Assembly: GCA_036939355.1 (NCBI GenBank)
Contig: JALLAP010001642.1
Location: 1-14,864, forward strand
Source of the DNA: Thalassiosira profunda
Lineage: Eukaryota > Bacillariophyta > Thalassiosirophyceae > Thalassiosirales > Thalassiosiraceae
DNA length: 14,864 nt
Direction of reading: 5' to 3'
Below, in pieces: positions 1 to 7,969 of this stretch. Under the pieces are notes generated by a model that was not told the DNA's origin, made no database searches, and saw only the letters and a list, made by a program, of their open reading frames with translations. Positions within the stretch are counted from its first letter, which is position 1, and each line of letters starts with the position of its first letter. Position numbers and translations under genes: made by a program.

Positions 1-3000
1 GCGTTGGCCTTGGCATCGCTGTCGCGCCGGGCTTTCGTCCTCGACTTGCTCCGCGCCCGCGATCGCGACCGGCTCCGCGACAGGGCCCGACGGAGCAGGT
101 TGGCCTTGGGCGACGTCGCCTGGATCTCGGCGTGGGAGGCTTCGTCCACTTCCACGCCCTCGGCCTCGGCCTCGGGCTGTGGCTCGTCCGCGATGGCGTC
201 GGCCCCTTCCGCGACCTCCCCCGGCGTTGGCGCGTCCGTGGCCGCTTCGGCCTCCGGCTCGACTTCCGCCTCCGGCGTGGCTTCTGCCGCCGGCGCAACG
301 GCGGGGGGCTCCTCGGCCGCCGGCACCTCGGGCGCCGTCTCCACCGCCACCGCCTCGTCGACGGGCTTAACCGGGGCCGCCTCGTCTGCCGTCGCCTCCG
401 TTGGTTCCTCTGGGACCGCACCCTCGTCCGCCGGTGCCTCCTCCTTGGCCTCCGCCTTGGGCTCCTCTGTCGCTGTCGCTGTCGCCTCGCCCAGGCCCAG
501 CAAGCTCAGCCCCAAACTCATCAATCCCCGCGGGGTCTCGGCCATGGCCGCCTCCTTGGTAACCTCGGCTTCCGCCGGGCCGAACCCAACGGCGTCCCGG
601 CCCTCCCGCGCGAGCCCCTCGACGTTCGGGCCCGCGTTGGACACGGCGTCGCCCTCCCCGTCGGTACCCTCGTCGGCCGCCGGGGCCGTTGCCCCCGCCT
701 CGGTCGCCTCCGCTGCCGGGGCCTCGTCCACCGGGGCTTCGACGGGCGTGGTCTCCTCGTCAGCCACGACCTCGGCCTCGTCGAGCTTGGCCTCGGTTTC
801 TACTGTGGCCGCCTTCTCCACGGTCGCGACCTCATCGACCTGCTCGGTGGTCGCCTCGCTGGCTTCCGGCTCAATCTCACCCTTGCTTGCATTGGGCTTG
901 CCGGAGCGGACCGACGACGCCTCCACCTCGCCCTGCGCTGCGTCCACCTCCACTTTCGTCTCGCTCTCCTCGGCCTTCTCGACCGCCCGCTCTGTCGACT
1001 CCACGACCGCCGTCTCCTCCGCCTTCGGCGTCGCCTTCGCGCGCGTCTTCGTCGCGAGCGACCGGAATGACTTCCCCGCCCGCGCGAGGGGGCTCGAGGG
1101 CAGCTTGGCCGGGGCCCTCGGTGCGGCCTCGTCCTCGTCGGCAGGAGCCTCCTCCTTCGTCGTCGACCTCAACTTCGCGGCCGCGGTCTTCGTTTTTGAG
1201 AACGCGTTGGAGGCGTTCGTCGACAGGCTCTTGATGCCGGGGCTCGCGGGCAGCTTGACAGGAGTCTTGATCTGCACGTGCTGCGACGGCTTCGGCGCGA
1301 CCTCGACCTTCTCGACGGCCGCTTCCTCTGCCGGCTTGTCCTCCTTCTTCATCGAAGGCTTGGGCACGCTGATGCTGAGCTTCTTCATCGACAAACTCTT
1401 GACGCGGGGACTCTTCGGACTCTTGGGCGCGCTCGCCGACTCCGTCGTCTCCTCCTTCGTCATCGAAGGCTTCGGCACGCCGATGCTGAGCTTCTTCAGC
1501 GACAAACTCTTGACGCGGGGGCTCTTGGGCGTCTGCGGAGGGGGCTTCGGCGGCTCCCCGGCGCCGAACGCGGCGCCTTCCTTCTTAACTGCCACAGCCT
1601 TCTTGCCCTCCTCGAAGCGATCCCTGGCGGCCGACAGGCCCGTCTGCCACTTCTCGGCGCCGTCCTTCTTCGCGGCCAGCAGGCCCATCTGCAGCTTCTT
1701 CATGGAGAGGCTCTTGGCGCGCGGGCTCTTGATCCGGTTCGCTTTGGCCGGCGCTTCCGCGGCCTCGGCGGCCTGTTCGACGGGAGGCGCATTCGCCTGC
1801 TCTGCGGCCGCGGCGGCCTGGACGAACGTCGCCGCGGGGGCCGTGCTCTCCTTGGGCGCGTCCTCGCCCTCCTTGGCGGCCGACTTGGCCGACTTGACGG
1901 AAGCCGCCTCCACCTCCACCTTCTCTTCCTTCGCCTCCTCCTTCTCCACCGCACTCTCGAACGACCCCCCGGCCGAAGTCGGGCTCAGCATCCCCAGGGT
2001 GCTCCCGCTCGGAATGGCGCTGAGGCACTCCAATTCGTGCAATACGGGCCGCTCGCACGCGGCCTCCGCCGCGGCGAGGAGGGCGTCGGTCGCGTGGGTG
2101 GTGGTGGTGGTGGTGCGGGCGAGGGGAACGGGGGCCGCCGTCGCGGTGGGCTCGTCATCGGTGGCAGGCTCTTCAGTTGGCTTGGCATTGGCGGTTGGCT
2201 CGGGCTCCGAGGCCGACTCCTCGGTGACCTCGATCGAGGCCGCGGCCGAGAGCTCCTGGGCCAAATCCTGGGCCGCGAGGATGGACTCCAACACCGGGCT
2301 CTCGTTGGAGGGCGCCGCCTCGATGGCCTCGACGGAGGGCGCGGCTTCGACTGTGGCCACCTCCACGGAAGCCTCCACGGAAGCTTCCTCTGCAGGCTCC
2401 ACGGGGATCTCCACAGAGGTCTCCTGGATCACCTCCGTGGGCGGCTCGGGGGCCTCCCGTTCCTCGGGAGCCTCCGCCTCCCTCTCCACGTCGTCGCCCC
2501 GGGCCGTTTCTTCCGCGGCCTCCTCGCGGGCCTCCTCCTCCTTGGAGGCCTTGCCCGCGAGCCGCTCGACCATCTTCAGCTTGAGGTCGGAGCTCGCGCC
2601 CTTGGCACCGCTGGCTGCAGACTTGTTGGACCGGGCCGACTTGTTGGACCTGGCGCTCCTCTGGCTTTTGCCGCTCTTGGTCGACCGGGCCGACTTATCG
2701 CTCTTCGCGCTGGCATGGCTCTGGGTCGACTTGGCACTCTTGGTGGACTTGGCGCTCCTCCCGGAGCGGTGGCTCGTCCCGCTCGCCGCGCTCCGGCTCC
2801 GGGCCAAGCTCAGCAATCGGCTCTCCGTCGTCAGCCCGCTGGGCGAGTACGGGTTCGAAGCATCCTCCACCAGCCGCTTCTCGTACGATTTTAGGTCGAG
2901 GTCCTGGACCGGGATGGCCTCCCCGACGGGCGGGAGGGAACCGGCGGGGACCTCGGACTCCTCGATCGAGGCCGAGAGGGAGGAGCCGGGCTCGGTGAGG

Positions 3001-3119
3001 GGGGCCTCGGTGGAGACGCTCAGCGGGCTCAGTAGGTCCACCATGGGCGACGCGCGGCCGGCATCCTTGGGGGCGGCGGTGGAGATGGTCTCCGGCGAGG
3101 GACGGCGGAGGGATGCCAT
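1..3119 (-). CDS. Partial disordered Ala/Glu/Lys-rich protein with repeated SPRxKSLSxKKL motif (C-terminus off window)
   Basis: An ATG at 3119 opens a frame that runs 1039 codons without a stop to the window edge, so the 3' end is missing. I do not recognise a family. Residues about 102-170 are a Ser block alternating with Lys/Arg (units such as KSTKSAKS and RSNKSARS). Most of the rest is Glu/Ala/Pro/Val-rich and looks intrinsically disordered. Near residues 463, 530 and 566 a motif recurs as SPR(A/V)KSLS(M/L)KKL, with weaker relatives near 621 (SPGIKSLS) and 669 (SPLARAGKSFRSL). The visible end (about 1007-1039) is Arg/Ser/Lys-rich. A six-Thr run comes from an ACC microsatellite. No signal peptide or membrane segment is seen. 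The motif would suit proline-directed phosphorylation or a basic docking helix, but that is inference. This strand is preferred because it has an ATG start and internal motif repeats; the opposite frame is only Ser/Ala low complexity. Confidence 0.82.
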   Translation of the reverse strand, partial: MASLRRPSPETISTAAPKDAGRASPMVDLLSPLSVSTEAPLTEPGSSLSASIEESEVPAGSLPPVGEAIPVQDLDLKSYEKRLVEDASNPYSPSGLTTESRLLSLARSRSAASGTSHRSGRSAKSTKSAKSTQSHASAKSDKSARSTKSGKSQRSARSNKSARSNKSAASGAKGASSDLKLKMVERLAGKASKEEEAREEAAEETARGDDVEREAEAPEEREAPEPPTEVIQETSVEIPVEPAEEASVEASVEVATVEAAPSVEAIEAAPSNESPVLESILAAQDLAQELSAAASIEVTEESASEPEPTANAKPTEEPATDDEPTATAAPVPLARTTTTTTHATDALLAAAEAACERPVLHELECLSAIPSGSTLGMLSPTSAGGSFESAVEKEEAKEEKVEVEAASVKSAKSAAKEGEDAPKESTAPAATFVQAAAAAEQANAPPVEQAAEAAEAPAKANRIKSPRAKSLSMKKLQMGLLAAKKDGAEKWQTGLSAARDRFEEGKKAVAVKKEGAAFGAGEPPKPPPQTPKSPRVKSLSLKKLSIGVPKPSMTKEETTESASAPKSPKSPRVKSLSMKKLSISVPKPSMKKEDKPAEEAAVEKVEVAPKPSQHVQIKTPVKLPASPGIKSLSTNASNAFSKTKTAAAKLRSTTKEEAPADEDEAAPRAPAKLPSSPLARAGKSFRSLATKTRAKATPKAEETAVVESTERAVEKAEESETKVEVDAAQGEVEASSVRSGKPNASKGEIEPEASEATTEQVDEVATVEKAATVETEAKLDEAEVVADEETTPVEAPVDEAPAAEATEAGATAPAADEGTDGEGDAVSNAGPNVEGLAREGRDAVGFGPAEAEVTKEAAMAETPRGLMSLGLSLLGLGEATATATEEPKAEAKEEAPADEGAVPEEPTEATADEAAPVKPVDEAVAVETAPEVPAAEEPPAVAPAAEATPEAEVEPEAEAATDAPTPGEVAEGADAIADEPQPEAEAEGVEVDEASHAEIQATSPKANLLRRALSRSRSRSRARSKSRTKARRDSDAKAN
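2097..2114. repeat. GGT/ACC trinucleotide microsatellite, six units, inside gene 1
   Basis: Six perfect GGT units on the plus strand read as six ACC (Thr) codons in the minus-strand gene. The run is in frame, so a length change would only alter the poly-Thr run. Confidence 0.85.
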
Positions 3120-3188
3120 GGCTTTTGACCCCCAATGCTCCTTTGCGGTGGGTGCGCCTGTCTTGGGCACACTTTTGGTTGGATCGAT

Positions 3189-3202
3189 GGAATTGCAATT
3201 CC
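3189..3202. promoter_or_regulatory. 14-bp perfect palindrome GGAATTGCAATTCC upstream of gene 1
   Basis: This perfect inverted repeat lies 70 bp before the gene 1 ATG, inside the probable promoter or 5' leader. Its core AATTGCAATT resembles the TTGCAA palindromes at 4105-4118 and 10136-10147. A dimeric transcription-factor site is a reasonable guess; no factor can be named. Confidence 0.35.
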
Positions 3203-3775
3203 CTTTGGCAAACGTTGCTCTCAACAACTCTGTGTCTGCTTCCGAGTTGAAATGCGGCAGTCTGCGGGAGTTTGCTTGCTGGGTGTGGTCCCTTGCCTGT
3301 TGATGCCACACGCTTGCTTTGCTTGGCCGGCCGATCTGGCAATCTTGGAAATTCGGGGGGGGGGGTGGCAAGTCCTGTTTTGCAGATTTGCCGCCGACCC
3401 GGTTTTTTAGGCGAGCGGTACGCCGGTATATTTCTCGTAATGTATGAAATTCCTACGTTACCCAATATAATACTGGTTCCTTTGTCTAGTGGCGAGTAGC
3501 TTTTTTAGGCCCTTCGCGTTTTTAGTCTATTGCAGGAATCTGCCCCAACTCCGAGGAGCTCCCGGCCCAAAACAAGCAGGGAGAGAGGAGCAGGGCGGGA
3601 GAGCTCCTCCACCGGGGCCCTCCTCCTTGGATCCCGGTCCCTGCTCCCTGCACCTGAATGCCAGAAGATCTAAGGTTCTTTTTCTCTAGAGGTACCATAA
3701 GAGCTTGACCCACTACTCTCAACAGGGAAAGTATCACTATCGACCGGGGCAAAAAAACGGGGTAACGGCAGCTGA

Positions 3776-3794
3776 CTCTTTTATTGCAAAAGAG
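3776..3794. other. Short perfect hairpin (7-bp stem, 5-nt loop)
   Basis: CTCTTTT and AAAAGAG flank the loop ATTGC in the gap between genes 1 and 2. It is not followed by a T run and is not near a gene end, so it is not called a terminator. Such a short stem could arise by chance. Confidence 0.3.
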
Positions 3795-3864
3795 GATCCA
3801 ACGAGGAGCGGACAACTTTTTGTGGAGCAGCGCACATCATAAACATAAACATCTAAGTACCAAT

Positions 3865-3885
3865 TGTAGTGGTGTTATCACTACA
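3865..3885. other. Short perfect hairpin (7-bp stem, 7-nt loop)
   Basis: TGTAGTG and CACTACA are perfect inverted copies around GTGTTAT, in the AT-rich part of the gap between genes 1 and 2. The role is unknown. Confidence 0.3.
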
Positions 3886-4104
3886 TTACCATATTATTAC
3901 TCGCTCCGAATACTGACAACAAATGGTTCAGAGTTCCTCCTCTCCCTTGTGAAAAATCTATGTAGAGAGATTGTCTTTGCCTCTGAACATGTTCGCATTC
4001 TAGGACAAAGAAGCTCTCTAGTCCTAGTCTGTTGGCAGCAGTGGGGCAGCTATTTTCTTTTTACTTTTGGTTGGAGCAGGGGGTGGGCGCGGCGCGTGCG
4101 GCAT

Positions 4105-4118
4105 TTTGCAATTGCAAA
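4105..4118. promoter_or_regulatory. 14-bp perfect palindrome TTTGCAATTGCAAA
   Basis: The site lies about 470 bp upstream of the gene 2 start codon. Its central 12 bases, TTGCAATTGCAA, recur exactly at 10136-10147. It may be a protein-binding site; this is inference from symmetry and recurrence only. Confidence 0.35.
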
Positions 4119-4588
4119 GCTGTGCTTACTCATAAGAGATTACCTGAAATCTCGGGCCATTGGTTAGGAAGTATCCTTCAAGCAAAGCAACCTGTATGTA
4201 AGTAGCTCTGGGCGGCTGGCAGGAGCAGCAGCAGGAGCACAGCACAAACAGAAAGAAGTCAATGTTGTTATCCCTCATTCTCACTTTCTTCCAATACGAA
4301 GGTCTGGCCAAACTGCCCAAATCAACTGCCCACTTCACCCAATCACTGCGTGGAAGGCGCCGCAGTTGATTGCAGCAGGTGCACATGAGAAGCCGACTGC
4401 CAACCGATGCCCGCGAACTCTGCGACGGCACCACAACAAGCAATCGATCGTATCCAAGACGAGGGCAATCGTATCACGGCTGCCTCCACCGCCCAATGGG
4501 GTTTCATTCGGCCTAAACACGCCCCTCGGATTGACATGCGAACACTCTGATTGGAGCAAGTGAGAGGTAGATTGAGCCACGCGCAATC

Positions 4589-5647
4589 ATGGCCGAAGGG
4601 GACGCCGCCGGGCGACCGTCATCGTCGCCGGCGTCGGTGGAGGCCGCCCTCCGCGCCCTCGATTCCGTGATCGGCGACGATGAGAACGCGGACGCCGACG
4701 GGAGGGGCGGCGGAGGCAGCCTCCTCGACAGCGCGGTGGGGAGCCTGCTCCTCCCCTCGTTCGACGCCAGGGGCAAGTTCGCATCCTACGAGCGGCGAGA
4801 GGAGGGTTCCCACCTGTCCATTCCCCACCTGGATCAACCGCCCTCGGCAGCGCCGCCGGCGCCGCCCTCGCGGAGCGGCCGAGGGGCCCGCAGCCACCGC
4901 CATCAGCGCCGCAAAGCGAGGAGCCAGGCGAAGAAAAAGGAGGCGATCGATCACTTCATCACGGACCCCAGCGGGATGCACTGGGAGGACCTCGTCGAGT
5001 TGATGAAGAAGAAAAAGGAGAAACAGAAGCGCAAGAAGCACCAGTCCTCCAGACAAGGCGGACAACAAAGGAACTGGAGGAGCGTCGCCGACGTCCTCTC
5101 CACCGTCGACGAATCCTCCATGGAAGATTGCCGGAGCTCCCCCGAAAAGACATTGTACACGGAGGAGATGACGTTCGTCCGCTCCCTCGACGGGAGCGGG
5201 GAGGGTCCCGCGGCGGAGTTGGACTCTGGGAGTTACTCGTCGGACGAGGGGGTGCCCGAGTCGATCGATTTCTATCCCAAGCTCTCCTCCTTTTATGAGG
5301 GGGAGGAGGAGGACCCGCCGTCATCGGACAAGGGGGAGGGGGATGCAAAGCCCACAACCAGATATCACAGACCGATACGGAGGTACGCCCTTGGGTGCGT
5401 CGCCCTCCTCTTTGTCGTGGGCGTCGTATTGGGGTTTTGGGGAATGGTCTCGCACAAACATCGGGTCGCCCGGGGAGACGGCAGTGCGGTCCCGGAAGGC
5501 AGTGCAGACCTTGCTGAGGACGCGACGGGGGATGTGGAGAGTCTGTTTCCCTTCACGGAGGAGTTCAGTCCGCTCGAGGAGTATCCTGCCGCGGTCACGA
5601 AGGACCACAGTAGCGGGGATGACAACTCCACTGATACCGAGCCTTGA
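4589..5647 (+). CDS. Single-pass membrane protein of unknown function (352 aa)
   Basis: An ATG start gives an unspliced 352-residue frame ending in TGA. I do not recognise a family. One clear hydrophobic segment spans residues 266-287 and is preceded by a basic stretch (RYHRPIRR, 258-265). By the positive-inside rule this predicts a type II topology: a long cytosolic N-terminal part and a 65-residue acidic C-terminal tail on the lumenal or outer side. That tail holds one N-glycosylation sequon (N346-S-T). The N-terminal part is Gly/Ser/Pro-rich and disordered, with two strongly basic patches (about 107-117 and 140-150) flanking a short conserved-looking segment (ITDPSGMHWEDLVELM, 124-139), then an acidic Ser-rich stretch (200-255). 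There is no N-terminal signal peptide, so the internal segment would act as signal-anchor. The TM call is strong; any function is unknown. Confidence 0.82.
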   Translation: MAEGDAAGRPSSSPASVEAALRALDSVIGDDENADADGRGGGGSLLDSAVGSLLLPSFDARGKFASYERREEGSHLSIPHLDQPPSAAPPAPPSRSGRGARSHRHQRRKARSQAKKKEAIDHFITDPSGMHWEDLVELMKKKKEKQKRKKHQSSRQGGQQRNWRSVADVLSTVDESSMEDCRSSPEKTLYTEEMTFVRSLDGSGEGPAAELDSGSYSSDEGVPESIDFYPKLSSFYEGEEEDPPSSDKGEGDAKPTTRYHRPIRRYALGCVALLFVVGVVLGFWGMVSHKHRVARGDGSAVPEGSADLAEDATGDVESLFPFTEEFSPLEEYPAAVTKDHSSGDDNSTDTEP

Positions 5648-5942
5648 TGTTGGAGGCCCATGTCACTTCCTGCGAGCGACGTATTGTGTCCGGCGAGATT
5701 AATGCCGAGGCTTCCGTTCGCTCGCAGTATGTTTAAGGTTCAGGGAATGTGCATTCGACGCGTTCCTTCTAATAGTGTGATACGATTATGTATCCCGAGA
5801 GGAAGAACAACGCATTCGACACGTTCCTTCCAATAGTGTGTATCTACTGAGAGGAGTAGTTGATAACAGCAGACTAACAGTAATTTGAAGTCAAAAGAGG
5901 ATGATACAACCGAGTCTCATCAAGATAGAGTTTCTTGCAACT
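5648..5942. other. Convergent 3' intergenic region between genes 2 and 3
   Basis: The 295 bp between the stop codons of gene 2 (plus) and gene 3 (minus) must hold both 3' untranslated regions. No gene is seen. It contains a 29-bp imperfect direct repeat at 5751-5779 and 5812-5840, described separately, and an AT-richer end (5855-5942). Confidence 0.6.
5751..5840. repeat. 29-bp direct repeat, two copies, 61-bp period
   Basis: Copies at 5751-5779 and 5812-5840 match at 27 of 29 positions. Both begin GCATTCGAC and end AATAGTGTG. The similarity trails on, because each copy is followed within about 15 bp by TATC and then GAGAGGA. This suggests a partly decayed tandem duplication of about 61 bp in the shared 3' region of genes 2 and 3. 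Confidence 0.8.
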
Positions 5943-7442
5943 TTACTTGATGAGCGTCACCGTCTCCGGGTGAGCGAGCAGCAGGCGCCATACCACCTCG
6001 ACATATTCCACACTAATGCGGTCGACCCGGTCAGACTCCCAAAGCAAATGAATGGGAAGCTTGCCACCGTCGTTCGGCTCCGAAACTGAAGGAACGCCTC
6101 GCTCCAAGACGTGCTGTACCACGCCGAGATTCCCCCCGCGACACGCGTAGTGAAGAGTCGAATTCTTCTGCAAATCAAGCGTGTGCAAATGCATATCCAA
6201 TAGCCCCAGCAGGTACTCCACCACGTCGACTGAACTGAACCCACAGGCAATGTGCAACGGAAATACTGATTGGACGTTGGATACGTGCAGGGCATCACGA
6301 TTTGCCCTGCACAGCAGTTTGATAGAGCCGAGGGAAGCCCCATTCTTCAGAGCGTGATGGAGTGGCAGCCACATTGCCCTGCCATCTTCAGCCTGCTGGA
6401 CGTAGGGGAGCTGCCCTTCCAAGAATTCAACCACTGCGCTACGTTCATATTTCCTTGCAATATCAAGTGGGGTGTTTCCACCAACGATTTGGATACTGAT
6501 GGCCTCCGGATATGCATCAAAGAGGAGACGCACTGACTCAAGACAAACCCTTGCGTTGCCGCACGCAATATGCAACGGCAAGAACCCGCTACGTCCGGTC
6601 TTCAACACACAAGCAGGGTCTTTCGCCAGCAGATATTGGATGGTAGCCACGTTATCTTGTCCATTGCAGCCAGAGCGTGCCGCAAAGTGGATTGGGAGCT
6701 CCATATCTCCCCTAGCATCAATACTCTCCGGATCCAGCTCAAGCATGTACTTCACAGTTTTCACATCTCCATAATAGCATGCATCGTGGATTGGCAACCA
6801 ACCCCTTCTGCTTTGAACCCTCAGCGATTCTGGGTGGGCATCAATGAGCCTCTTGCAGAATGGGTGTGGTTTGCCCTTCCAAATAGCAGTATGGATCGGT
6901 AGGGAGCCAGCGCCGTCCACTGCGGTCGCAGAAAGAGGATCCGCAGCGAGCAGCAGATCCAATACGGCCAGTAAAGCTCTCTCGTCAACGCTTCTGCTGC
7001 AACAAAGAGCATGCAGCGGTAGGCCCCCATTGTTGTCTCGGTGGTTGGACGACTCTGGCCATGAATCAAGAAGCACTCGAACGATCCTCGGATCCGTGTT
7101 TTTGTTCTCACAAGCATAATGAAGGGGCGACTGGCCATAGCCATCACTCGATCCGGCCGCATCAGGAAACGCACGAAGAAGGCACTCAATGATCTCAAAC
7201 GTCACTCTCTCATTTTTGCACGCCCGGTTAAAGAAGTTCGAACCTCGCACGGCGTCGGGCGGGATGCCCGCAACTCTCTCCTGAATCTCCTCCAGAGAGA
7301 GCTTATTGTTGATACGGGGATTGGGAAAGAAGTATTCTTCCAACTCCTCCACGCTCGGAGGGGGACCCGCCGGGACCTCCGCCCGCCTTCCAAACTGCGG
7401 CGTTGCCGGCCTGCCCCGCCCGCTCTGCACCACTGGCAGCAT
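5943..7442 (-). CDS. Ankyrin-repeat protein (499 aa)
   Basis: The protein is almost entirely ankyrin repeats, a fold for protein-protein binding; the partner is unknown. Residues about 28-77 form a lead-in segment (PSVEELEEYFFP, then LSLEEIQERVAGIPPDAVRGS) and a degenerate first repeat. From about residue 102 to the end there are 11 repeats marked by (L/S)P(L/I)H: SPLHYACEN, LPLHALCC, LPIHTAIW, LPIHDACY, LPIHFAAR, LPLHIACGN, TPLDIARK, LPLHHALK, FPLHIACGF, STLHYACR and LPIHLLWE. Many carry the LL..(Y/H)PE(A/S) second helix that I associate with diatom expansions of this family. The frame stays open upstream to a TTG near 7661, but 7442 is its first ATG; an upstream exon is possible. The last repeat ends only a few residues before the stop, so the array lacks a C-terminal domain. 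No signal peptide, membrane segment or catalytic domain is seen. Confidence 0.88.
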   Translation of the reverse strand: MLPVVQSGRGRPATPQFGRRAEVPAGPPPSVEELEEYFFPNPRINNKLSLEEIQERVAGIPPDAVRGSNFFNRACKNERVTFEIIECLLRAFPDAAGSSDGYGQSPLHYACENKNTDPRIVRVLLDSWPESSNHRDNNGGLPLHALCCSRSVDERALLAVLDLLLAADPLSATAVDGAGSLPIHTAIWKGKPHPFCKRLIDAHPESLRVQSRRGWLPIHDACYYGDVKTVKYMLELDPESIDARGDMELPIHFAARSGCNGQDNVATIQYLLAKDPACVLKTGRSGFLPLHIACGNARVCLESVRLLFDAYPEAISIQIVGGNTPLDIARKYERSAVVEFLEGQLPYVQQAEDGRAMWLPLHHALKNGASLGSIKLLCRANRDALHVSNVQSVFPLHIACGFSSVDVVEYLLGLLDMHLHTLDLQKNSTLHYACRGGNLGVVQHVLERGVPSVSEPNDGGKLPIHLLWESDRVDRISVEYVEVVWRLLLAHPETVTLIK

Positions 7443-7819
7443 GAACGCTCCCCACTCCCCAGGACGAAAAGAAGGAGGCCAACCGGACCCCCCGACTCCC
7501 CGACCGAGACGCTCGCGGCGTCCGCCTTTGTCCGTACGATATGTCCGAAGTGTCCGCTCCCTCGCCTCTACGAAGGAACCAGTACAAAATAGACTGGCCC
7601 CTTTTTCAGCCTTTTTCAGAGGCGCCCCGGCGCCCCTCCCAACCAAGCGGCGTTGTTGCAAGCCAATCGTGTCTCCGACCGACGCCCTCGTGCGGAGTCG
7701 AGGTTGAGCCCTGCCCTAAAGGCGCGCGGCTTCTCTCTTGGCGGCGTCTTGGGTGGCTGAACTTGGTCGGTCGTGCCGTGATCGACTTGCGCAGGATCTT
7801 GTGCGAGGACTTGTGCGTG

Positions 7820-7838
7820 GCGTTGCAGAGAGCAACGC
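7820..7838. other. Perfect hairpin in the probable gene 4 promoter or leader
   Basis: GCGTTGC and GCAACGC flank a five-base loop, about 130 bp before the gene 4 ATG. If transcribed it would form a stable small stem in the 5' leader. Nothing else identifies its role. Confidence 0.3.
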
Positions 7839-7872
7839 AGGTGACCGCCGAGGGCCTCTCTCCGCATTGCCT

Positions 7873-7880
7873 CATAAATT
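7873..7880 (+). promoter_or_regulatory. Possible TATA-like element of gene 4
   Basis: CATAAATT stands out in GC-rich surroundings about 90 bp before the gene 4 ATG, a suitable distance for a TATA box with a 60-bp leader. The match is weak and no transcript evidence is available here. Confidence 0.3.
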
Positions 7881-7969
7881 CCACTCTTCTTTGCAACGAC
7901 GAACAACAACTGCATCTAACCGATTCAATCCAACACGCCGATCTCAACAATCAATCATCAACCTCGACC

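Larger units (their letters stand above)
3120..4588. other. Divergent intergenic region between genes 1 and 2
   Basis: This 1469-bp stretch separates the start codons of two outward-facing genes and should contain both promoters. I see no convincing gene: the open frames are short, mostly lack ATG starts and have no family resemblance. Base composition shifts from GC-rich near gene 1 to mixed AT-rich blocks at 3410-3500 and 3780-4080. It contains an 11-G run (3355-3365), a TATA-like stretch within 3461-3472, imperfect GA/CT-rich inverted repeats (3553-3564 against 3596-3609), two short perfect hairpins and two 14-bp palindromes, listed separately. An unannotated non-coding RNA cannot be excluded, but no U1, U2, U4, U5, U6, 5S or tRNA signature was found. 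Confidence 0.6.
7443..7969. other. Divergent intergenic region between genes 3 and 4
   Basis: The 527 bp separate two outward-facing start codons and should contain both promoters. Frames remain open through part of it on both strands, but without ATG starts or recognisable protein similarity. A TATA-like CATAAATT (7873-7880) and a 7-bp hairpin (7820-7838) lie on the gene 4 side. The last 100 bp before gene 4 are CA/AT-rich, as expected of a 5' leader. Confidence 0.55.

Noticed and set aside
2845..2865. GGGTTCGAAGC resembling a tRNA T-arm
   Set aside because: It lies inside gene 1 and no matching acceptor, D-arm or anticodon stem can be drawn around it.
1278..2894. 538-codon Leu/Gly/Arg-rich frame on the plus strand
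   Set aside because: It lies fully opposite gene 1, has no recognisable domain and shows GC-rich shadow composition.
4..3303. 1099-codon open frame on the plus strand
   Set aside because: It starts at a TTG at the window edge and reads as Ser/Ala low complexity. A stop in this frame would need a Tyr, His or Gln codon after particular wobble bases in the minus-strand gene, and that protein has very few of these residues, so the open frame is explained by composition.
2695..3465. 256-codon minus-strand frame overlapping the start of gene 1 in another frame
   Set aside because: Its second half overlaps gene 1 out of frame and its first half is promoter-like sequence; there is no family resemblance.
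3299..3723. Possible solo LTR bounded by TGTTG and CAACA, with a GGTACCATAAGAGC stretch vaguely like a primer-binding site
   Set aside because: No target-site duplication flanks the ends, the primer-like stretch lies inside the boundary, and no retrotransposon coding remnant is nearby.
3865..3900. Hairpin beside an ATATTATTAC stretch, recalling a rolling-circle replication origin
   Set aside because: The AT-rich stretch is outside the loop, the nonanucleotide does not match, and no replication-protein gene is present.
3784..4167. 127-codon plus-strand frame in the gap between genes 1 and 2
   Set aside because: It starts at a non-ATG codon and has no motif, no repeat structure and no codon bias like the neighbouring genes.
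7443..7661. N-terminal extension of the ankyrin gene to 7661
   Set aside because: The extension starts with TTG and contains no ATG before 7442; the added residues are Gly/Arg-rich and unlike the rest of the protein.
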